This document shows positions 5,041 to 9,903 of a DNA stretch of 9,903 nt, piece after piece. A model generated the notes under the pieces. It ran no database searches. It was given only the letters and a program-made list of their open reading frames with translations, and was not told where the DNA came from. Every line of letters starts with the position of its first letter. Within the stretch, counting starts at the first letter, position 1. The position numbers and the translations under genes were made by a program. This DNA is from an uncultured bacterium (lineage in GTDB: Bacteria; Bacteroidota; Bacteroidia; Chitinophagales; CAIOSU01): assembly GCA_903861055.1 (NCBI GenBank), contig CAIOSU010000208.1:1-9903 (forward strand), given 5' to 3'.

Positions 5041-7176
5041 ATGCAAAGAGCAGACTTTGTAACCATAGAAAAGACCCCGGAAGGCGTAGCCGTAGTGTGG
5101 CTTGACCAAAAAGGGGAGAAGATTAATAAAATATCGCCAGACGTAATCACCCTGTTCGATGGCGTGTTTTCGGAGCTGGATAAAGACCCTTCGGTAAAGG
5201 CTATTGTGCTCATCAGCAAAAAGAAAGACTTTATTGCTGGGGCCGATATCGAGGCCTTTAAGAAGGTAAACAAGCCCGGCGATTTTGAGCCAATTACCCG
5301 CAAGGGTCATGAGATATTGGGCCAAATTGAAAGCTCTAAAAAGCCCGTAGTAGCTGCCATACAAGGTTCGTGCTTGGGTGCGGGGCTAGAGATAGCTATG
5401 GCCTGTACCGCCCGTATTGCTGCCGACGACCGTAGCACCAAAATGGCTTTGCCAGAAGTAATGCTGGGCCTACTGCCAGGTGGTGGCGGCACCCAGCGCT
5501 TGCCACGTTTGGTGGGCATACAAAAGGCATTGGATATGATGCTTACAGGCAAAAATATCTTTGCCGTGCCTGCTAAAAAGATGGGTTTGGTGGATAGGCT
5601 TATTTACAAAGAAGCTTTATTGAAAGCTGCTAAGGAGTTTGCCTTGGAGTTGGTAGCGAAGCCGTTGGTGCGCAACCGCAAAGAAACCTTGTTGAACAAG
5701 ATATTGGAAGGTCCGTTGAAGTTTGTCATTTTCAACCAAGCTCGCAAAATGGTGCAAGGTATGACCAAAGGCAATTACCCAGCGCCATTCAAGATTATAG
5801 ATTGTGTGCAGATTGGCATGAGCAGCGGCATGAAAGCTGGCTTAAATGCCGAGGCCAAGAAGTTTGAAGAGCTTATATTGACCAACGAGAGCCGCCAACT
5901 AATCAACGTGTTCTTCGCCATGACGGATAAGAAGAAGAACCCCATGAAGGATTTGGTGAAACCTGTTGATACCATTGCCATGCTAGGTGCGGGCTTTATG
6001 GGCGCGGGCATTACCGAAGTGAGCATTAACAATGGTTACGATGTAATTTTAAAGGACATCAAACAAGAAACCCTTTCTTCGGCTAAGCAGACTATTTGGA
6101 GCAGTTTGGATAAAAAACTGAAGCGTAAATCGTTGCGCCAAGTGGAGGCCGAAGCCCTCATGAGCAAAATCACCCCACAACTAGATTACAATAATTTTAA
6201 GAATGTGGATGTGGTAATTGAAGCGGTATTTGAGGATTTGAACTTAAAAAAACGCATCATTCAAGAGGTTGAGAAAGAGATTCGCCCCGATGCAATTTTT
6301 GCGAGCAACACCTCCGCATTGCCAATTGGTTGGATAGCCGCGGCCAGCAGCAGGCCTGAGAACGTAATCGGTATGCACTATTTTTCGCCGGTGCCAAAAA
6401 TGCCATTATTGGAGATTGTGGTTACACCGCACACTGCTGATTGGGTGACCGCTACGTGCCTAGAAATAGGCATTAAGCAGGGCAAAACCTGCGTGGTGGT
6501 GCAAGATGGTCCAGGTTTCTATACCACCCGTATTTTGACTCCGTTCTTTAACGAAGGGTTGTTGATGTTGAGCGAAGGTGGCGATGCCAACCAGATAGAC
6601 AATGAGATGCGTAAGTTCGGTTTCCCGGTGGGCCCAGTTACGTTGTTGGATGAGGTAGGCATTGATGTTGGCGCACACGTGATGAGTGGCGAGTTGGTTG
6701 AAGAGTTCTTGAAACGCGACGGTGCCGTAACGGGCGGCGCGCCGATTAAAGAGATGTTCAAAGCTGGTTTCCACGGTCGTAAAAACAAGAAAGGCTTCTA
6801 CCTATACGACGATAAGGGCAAGAAGATAAAAGGCAAAGTAAACCCCGAAGCATACAACTACTTTGGAGGCGCCAATCGTAAGCAGTTGGATGCGCAAACC
6901 ATTCAGCACCGTTGTGCTTTCGCATTTATTAACGAAGCGGCTTTGTGCTTGCAAGAGGGCATTATTGCCAATCCATTAGATGGCGATGTGGGTGCTATAT
7001 TCGGTTTGGGCTTCCCGCCGTTCCGTGGTGGTCCGTTCCGCTATATGGATACCATTGGCTTGAAAAAGACCATTGAGATTATGGAAGGTCTTGCCGCCAA
7101 AACCAGCAACCGTTTCAAACCTGCCCAAATTATTTACGATATGGAGAAGAGGGGCGAAAAGTTTTATAAAGACTAG
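5041..7176 (+). CDS. fadJ: Fused enoyl-CoA hydratase / 3-hydroxyacyl-CoA dehydrogenase (FadJ-like)
   Basis: This bifunctional enzyme hydrates trans-2-enoyl-CoA and then oxidises the L-3-hydroxyacyl-CoA with NAD+, feeding the thiolase encoded just upstream. The 711 residues match the usual length of FadJ/FadB and mitochondrial alpha subunits. The N-terminal crotonase domain (about 1-200) has FIAGADI (64-70), QGSCLGAGLEIAM (108-120; catalytic Glu117) and LPEVMLGLLPGGGGTQRLP (137-155; Glu139). The Rossmann domain begins at about 309 with GAGFMG (316-321). It contains SNTSALPIG (422-430) and GMHYFSPVPKMPLLEIV (444-460; catalytic His447 and Glu459). Two C-terminal dehydrogenase repeats follow, with PGFYTTRI (491-498) and FGLGFPPFRGGPFRY (654-668). 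All catalytic residues are present. The ATG directly precedes a conserved first strand. Translation coupling to the thiolase is unlikely across a 134-base repeat-filled gap, although one transcript is plausible. Confidence 0.95.
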   Translation: MQRADFVTIEKTPEGVAVVWLDQKGEKINKISPDVITLFDGVFSELDKDPSVKAIVLISKKKDFIAGADIEAFKKVNKPGDFEPITRKGHEILGQIESSKKPVVAAIQGSCLGAGLEIAMACTARIAADDRSTKMALPEVMLGLLPGGGGTQRLPRLVGIQKALDMMLTGKNIFAVPAKKMGLVDRLIYKEALLKAAKEFALELVAKPLVRNRKETLLNKILEGPLKFVIFNQARKMVQGMTKGNYPAPFKIIDCVQIGMSSGMKAGLNAEAKKFEELILTNESRQLINVFFAMTDKKKNPMKDLVKPVDTIAMLGAGFMGAGITEVSINNGYDVILKDIKQETLSSAKQTIWSSLDKKLKRKSLRQVEAEALMSKITPQLDYNNFKNVDVVIEAVFEDLNLKKRIIQEVEKEIRPDAIFASNTSALPIGWIAAASSRPENVIGMHYFSPVPKMPLLEIVVTPHTADWVTATCLEIGIKQGKTCVVVQDGPGFYTTRILTPFFNEGLLMLSEGGDANQIDNEMRKFGFPVGPVTLLDEVGIDVGAHVMSGELVEEFLKRDGAVTGGAPIKEMFKAGFHGRKNKKGFYLYDDKGKKIKGKVNPEAYNYFGGANRKQLDAQTIQHRCAFAFINEAALCLQEGIIANPLDGDVGAIFGLGFPPFRGGPFRYMDTIGLKKTIEIMEGLAAKTSNRFKPAQIIYDMEKRGEKFYKD

Positions 7177-7224
7177 GAATAGACAACCGTTTGCATTTTT
7201 ATAACCTGTACAATAGTAATTAAA

Positions 7225-7773
7225 ATGACAACAAGGGCTTTAATGCTGATGATTATGGTTGCTTTTGCAATGCCCAGTTGGGCGCAAGAAACACCAAGTA
7301 AATTGGAAAAGAAAACATTGTTTGGCGGCAATATAGAAATAATGGTGCCATCCAATTTTGAGCTACTAGATTCTTCCGTTATCGACTACAAATACCCTAG
7401 TGCCAATAAGCCCAAGGTAGTATTTAGTAATGTGGAAATGAGCATTAACCTTGCCTTTTCGGTTAAAGAAAATGCAAGCAAAAGCAAGATCAACATATCG
7501 TTGTTTACCGATATTATGGCTACCACTTTAAAGGATGCACTACCTGGCTCAAAAGTACTCGACCAAGGGGTGGTAAGGCAAAATGGCGGAGATTTTGGCT
7601 ATGTTGAAATAAGGACAAAGGCACTCGATACCCAAATCTATAACCTAATGTATTTTGTTATTACTGAGGAGGAATTGATTATCGTTAGTTTCAATTGCCC
7701 AATGAAGCTTCTAAAAGAATGGAAGCCTGTGGCAAAAGATATTATGGCTTCGTTGGTGGTTAAAGGCGCTTAA
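7225..7773 (+). CDS. Secreted protein of unknown function
   Basis: No family was recognised with confidence. The 182-residue product has a signal peptide (MTTRALMLMIMVAFAMPSWA, cleavage likely after Ala20 before Gln-Glu), so it is probably periplasmic; no lipobox cysteine follows. The mature part is about 160 residues of mixed alpha and beta. A strand at about 36-47 (GNIEIMVPSNFELLD) precedes a central helix at about 91-105. Strands at about 122-131 and 139-157 (IYNLMYFVITEEELIIVSFNCP) lead into a final amphipathic helix (WKPVAKDIMASLVV). This order recalls the PsbP/DcrB-like fold, but the resemblance is by eye only. The gene starts 48 bases after fadJ on the same strand, so cotranscription is possible. 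Its stop codon overlaps that of the convergent nucleoside phosphorylase gene by four bases. Confidence 0.75.
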   Translation: MTTRALMLMIMVAFAMPSWAQETPSKLEKKTLFGGNIEIMVPSNFELLDSSVIDYKYPSANKPKVVFSNVEMSINLAFSVKENASKSKINISLFTDIMATTLKDALPGSKVLDQGVVRQNGGDFGYVEIRTKALDTQIYNLMYFVITEEELIIVSFNCPMKLLKEWKPVAKDIMASLVVKGA

Positions 7774-8636
7774 GCCAGTTTTTCTAGTACCTGCTTTATC
7801 AACTTTTCTAGTGCCACTTCGTGGTGGGCACTAAATTCACCTGTAGCGCGGTTGGCCACTATGAGGCTCGCCGAAAGGCAATGGTGACCCAATAGGGCGC
7901 CCATGCCATAAATGCCGCTCGTTTCCATTTCAAAGTTGGTGGCTTTGCGGTCATTGTATCTAAACGAAGATAGCTTATCGGTGAAGTATTCTATGGCCGG
8001 CTGCAACCGCAGTATGCGGCCTTGCGGGCCATAAAAGCCTGTACAGGTTACGGTGATGCCTTTTACAAACTCATTGCCAAATAAGCTCAATAGGCTAGGG
8101 GAGCCGTTATAAGAGTATGGCATGCAAAGGTTATCCAACCCTAGGTGGCTAGTAAGGCTCACTAGCAATGGCGACAAGTGCTGAACGTCGCGATGGTAAA
8201 AGGGCATCAAACCATCTAAACCGATAGCTTCCTCGGTAAGCACCACGCTATCTACTCCCAATTCGGGCTGCAAACCGCCGCTGGTGCCTATGCGTATGAT
8301 ATTTAGGCTAGTCAATTCGTCCTTTATTTCGCGTCTTTTTAAGTCGATATTAACCAAGGCATCAAGCTCGTTAAATACGATGTCGATATTATCGGTGCCA
8401 ATGCCCGTAGATATCACCGAAATACGCTTGCCGCCTAGGTAGCCGCTATGGGTTACAAACTCGCGCTTAGCAGTCTTAAAATCCACACTGTCAAAGTGTT
8501 TACTTACTTCGCCTACGCGGTCTGGGTCGCCAACGGTTATAATGGTATTGCCTATATTTTCGGGATGCAGATTGAGGTGATATACACTTCCATCATTATT
8601 CAGCACTAATTCGCTTGCAGCTATTGGTTTAGGCAT
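7770..8636 (-). CDS. Nucleoside phosphorylase, uridine-phosphorylase-like
   Basis: The enzyme splits a nucleoside with phosphate into the free base and ribose 1-phosphate, part of cytoplasmic pyrimidine salvage. The 288-residue protein carries the PNP/UDP family blocks. These are ITVGDPDRVG (33-42; phosphate-binding Gly36 and Arg40), STGIGTDN (76-83), IRIGTSGGL (114-122; Arg115) and NFEMETSGIYGMGALLG (234-250; ribose-binding Glu-Met-Glu 236-238). FYGPQGR (201-207) places Gln205 and Arg207 where E. coli uridine phosphorylase uses Gln166 and Arg168 to bind uracil, which favours uridine over purine nucleosides. At 288 residues it is longer than E. coli Udp (about 250). The ATG at 8636 is preferred to an in-frame TTG at 8660, which would crowd the divergent promoter region. 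It is convergent with the secreted-protein gene (stop codons overlapping in TTAA) and divergent from the universal stress protein. Confidence 0.88.
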   Translation of the reverse strand: MPKPIAASELVLNNDGSVYHLNLHPENIGNTIITVGDPDRVGEVSKHFDSVDFKTAKREFVTHSGYLGGKRISVISTGIGTDNIDIVFNELDALVNIDLKRREIKDELTSLNIIRIGTSGGLQPELGVDSVVLTEEAIGLDGLMPFYHRDVQHLSPLLVSLTSHLGLDNLCMPYSYNGSPSLLSLFGNEFVKGITVTCTGFYGPQGRILRLQPAIEYFTDKLSSFRYNDRKATNFEMETSGIYGMGALLGHHCLSASLIVANRATGEFSAHHEVALEKLIKQVLEKLA

Positions 8637-8665
8637 ACTTCTATTGTAATTTTGCAGCAAAGTAA
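8624..8665 (+). promoter_or_regulatory. Divergent promoter region; strong candidate uspA promoter
   Basis: On the plus strand TTG (8624-8626), a 20-base spacer and TAATTTTG (8647-8654, exact TAnnTTTG) form the best-matching promoter in the window. The predicted leader before ATG 8678 is about 16 bases. Its -33 element lies inside the first codons of the phosphorylase gene. On the minus strand TTACTTTG (8658-8665, one mismatch) could serve the phosphorylase. The two -7 boxes are only three bases apart and together contain the palindrome TTTGC-A-GCAAA (8651-8661). Confidence 0.55.
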
Positions 8666-8677
8666 TAAAACTATCCG

Positions 8678-9544
8678 ATGGCGCTGAAATTTAATTTAAA
8701 GAAGATTCTTGTTCCTACCGATTTTTCTGAACACTCTTTAGGTGCCCTCCATTATGCCGCCGCCATGGCCAAGCATTCTGATGCCGAAATTGTTTTGTTG
8801 CACGTTATGGAGAGCTATGCCGAGAATGTGGCGCTTAATCATGCCATAAACCTAACAGACACCATCAAAAAGGCTGTAAACGACAAGCTAATGCAGATTA
8901 AGACCGAGAACATGGACTTATGGGGCATTAAAGTTGGTGTAAGACTCGAGATTGGTAAGATTTACAAGGTGATTACCGATGTGTTGGAGGAGGAGGGGAT
9001 TGATCTAGTAGTGATGGGAACCCACGGTAGCTCGGGCATCAATACTCTAGAGAAGTACATCTTAGGCAGTAATGCTTACCGCATTATTCGTGTAGCTGAT
9101 TGCCCGGTAATTACAGTTCGCGAATCGAATGCAGAGGCTAAGTTTAAGACTATTGTGTTACCGCTTGATACTACCAAAGAAACCAAAGACAAAGTAGCCT
9201 CGGTTATTAAAATTGCCAAAGTGTTTGGAGCCACGGTGCATGTTATATCCGTATCAACCCGTTGGGACGAGTGGCGCATTGGTGGCGATAAAATGAAAGC
9301 CCAGTTAGAGGAAGTATCGGAACAAATAAAAAAAGCCGGTGTACAGGTGTTATCCACGGTTATCCGTAAAGAGGATATTACTGCCAGCGTGCTCGATTAT
9401 GCCCAAGGAGTAAACGCCGATTTGTTGGTAATAATGACCAGTGCAGAGAGCAAACTAGCTGAGTTTACCGTAGGCAGCAGCGCCCGAACCATCATATCCG
9501 AAAGTAACATTCCGGTGTTGAGCATTAGGCCAGGATACAAGTAA
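8678..9544 (+). CDS. Universal stress protein with two tandem Usp domains
   Basis: UspA-family proteins are cytoplasmic stress proteins, many of which bind ATP. The 288 residues hold two Usp domains, at about 7-149 and 155-286. The first begins KKILVPTDFSEHS and carries the complete ATP-binding signature GTHGSSG...GS, with the canonical G-x2-G-x9-G-S spacing (Gly117, Gly120, Gly130, Ser131). The second begins FKTIVLPLDTT. It ends in VIMTSAESKLAEFTVGSSA, where only the final Gly266-Ser is left of that signature, so it probably does not bind ATP and may serve dimerisation or regulation. The length equals two standard domains. The start follows a well-placed TAATTTTG promoter box. The gene is divergent from the phosphorylase gene and followed directly by a repeat element that includes part of its TAA stop codon. 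The client or physiological signal cannot be read from sequence. Confidence 0.93.
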   Translation: MALKFNLKKILVPTDFSEHSLGALHYAAAMAKHSDAEIVLLHVMESYAENVALNHAINLTDTIKKAVNDKLMQIKTENMDLWGIKVGVRLEIGKIYKVITDVLEEEGIDLVVMGTHGSSGINTLEKYILGSNAYRIIRVADCPVITVRESNAEAKFKTIVLPLDTTKETKDKVASVIKIAKVFGATVHVISVSTRWDEWRIGGDKMKAQLEEVSEQIKKAGVQVLSTVIRKEDITASVLDYAQGVNADLLVIMTSAESKLAEFTVGSSARTIISESNIPVLSIRPGYK

Positions 9545-9627
9545 TTTGAAAATGTGGCAATTTGAAAATTTGAAAATGAAAAACGTTATGCCATTTTCAA
9601 ATTAGCACATTTTCAAATTTTCAAATC
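9543..9627. repeat. TTTGAAAA inverted-repeat element, copy 2
   Basis: Arms of 37 bases (9543-9579 and 9591-9627) surround an 11-base centre. The outer 10 and inner 12 base pairs are perfect, and about 29 of 37 positions pair overall. TTTG recurs in the left arm at 9545, 9561 and 9569, the same 16/8 spacing as copy 1. The element's first two bases are part of the uspA stop codon, and it fills the whole gap to the next gene, ending two bases before that gene's stop. There are no T tracts, so it is not a standard terminator. Confidence 0.85.
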
Positions 9628-9629
9628 AA

Positions 9630-9903
9630 CTAGAGTTTCCTTCCCTTTGCCGTGCGTTGTTCTTTATCCAACTGGTGCAGTTTCTTTAGGTCGAGGGTAA
9701 TGAAAGCTTTACCGCTTTCTGGTGTACAGAAGTAGGTTTTGCCTTCGTAGTTTACCTTTCCTATATTGTTTTGCCAGTCGCTGGCCAATAAGTAATATCG
9801 GCCACCTTTACTTTTGTTGGGCCCAAACATTAAAAATTGGTCATCGCCATCTTCAAAGCTCACGCCAATGCGGTTATCAGCGGTATTTACCAATACACCT
9901 GGC
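9630..9903 (-). CDS. C-terminal part of an unidentified protein (truncated by the window end)
   Basis: No family was recognised. About 90 codons are visible before the TAG stop at 9630-9632. The frame stays open to the last base, so the start lies outside the window; an internal TTG near 9893 is not a convincing start. The visible part is hydrophilic with short beta-prone stretches (QFLMFGP, GRYYLLASDW, GKVNYEGKTYF, KAFITLDLKKL) and aromatic residues, and ends in a basic tail (TAKGRKL). It has no transmembrane segment. The sequence reads like the end of a soluble or periplasmic beta-rich domain, with no catalytic motif visible. It converges with uspA, separated only by the inverted-repeat element. 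Confidence 0.65.
   Translation of the reverse strand, partial: PGVLVNTADNRIGVSFEDGDDQFLMFGPNKSKGGRYYLLASDWQNNIGKVNYEGKTYFCTPESGKAFITLDLKKLHQLDKEQRTAKGRKL

Noticed and set aside
5020..5364. Minus-strand frames opposite the start of fadJ (5020-5364 and 4983-5303)
   Set aside because: They are antisense to the conserved crotonase domain and partly translate the heptamer array.
7177..7224. Promoter for the secreted-protein gene in the 48-base gap after fadJ
   Set aside because: A TTTG occurs at 7190-7193, but no TAnnTTTG box follows at a suitable distance.

Overview
The window looks like ordinary chromosomal DNA of a member of the Bacteroidota. Three things suggest this: exact matches to the Bacteroidota -7 promoter box TAnnTTTG in several gene gaps, Bacteroidota-style secreted proteins with short N-terminal signal peptides ending in AQ, and intergenic DNA packed with small repeats. 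The family cannot be fixed from this sequence. There is no rRNA, tRNA, CRISPR array, transposase, phage gene or recognisable defence system here.

Layout from left to right. Positions 1-75 hold no gene. ndk (nucleoside diphosphate kinase, minus strand) has a strong intrinsic terminator and is divergent from a DHH-family nanoRNase/pAp phosphatase (nrnA, plus strand). A gene-free stretch of about 400 bases (1683-2083) follows. It holds a heptamer array, three copies of a double-hairpin repeat (two direct, one inverted and diverged) and the terminator of the next gene. Then come two minus-strand genes for exported proteins: a glycine/asparagine-rich putative outer-membrane protein and, 32 bases downstream, a periplasmic cyclophilin-type prolyl isomerase. 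A 223-base divergent gap leads to a plus-strand fatty-acid beta-oxidation pair: a FadI-like thiolase and a FadJ-like fused enoyl-CoA hydratase/3-hydroxyacyl-CoA dehydrogenase. A small secreted protein of unknown function follows. It converges on, and overlaps by four bases, a minus-strand uridine-phosphorylase-like gene. That gene is divergent, across 41 bases, from a two-domain universal stress protein. The window ends inside the C-terminal part of an unidentified minus-strand gene.

The thiolase and the fused hydratase/dehydrogenase together supply the last three steps of each beta-oxidation turn, the equivalent of the mitochondrial trifunctional protein. The other genes are housekeeping functions (nucleotide balance, RNA-fragment turnover, nucleoside salvage, periplasmic folding, stress response) with no obvious shared pathway.

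The most unusual content lies between the genes. An 85-89 base inverted-repeat element occurs twice, each time at a stop codon. Three unrelated arrays share a 7-base period. The double-hairpin repeat family keeps an exact 18-base spacing and shows paired base changes in its stems. None of these is a system with a clear function, but together they look like a set of small mobile or regulatory repeats worth surveying across the genome.
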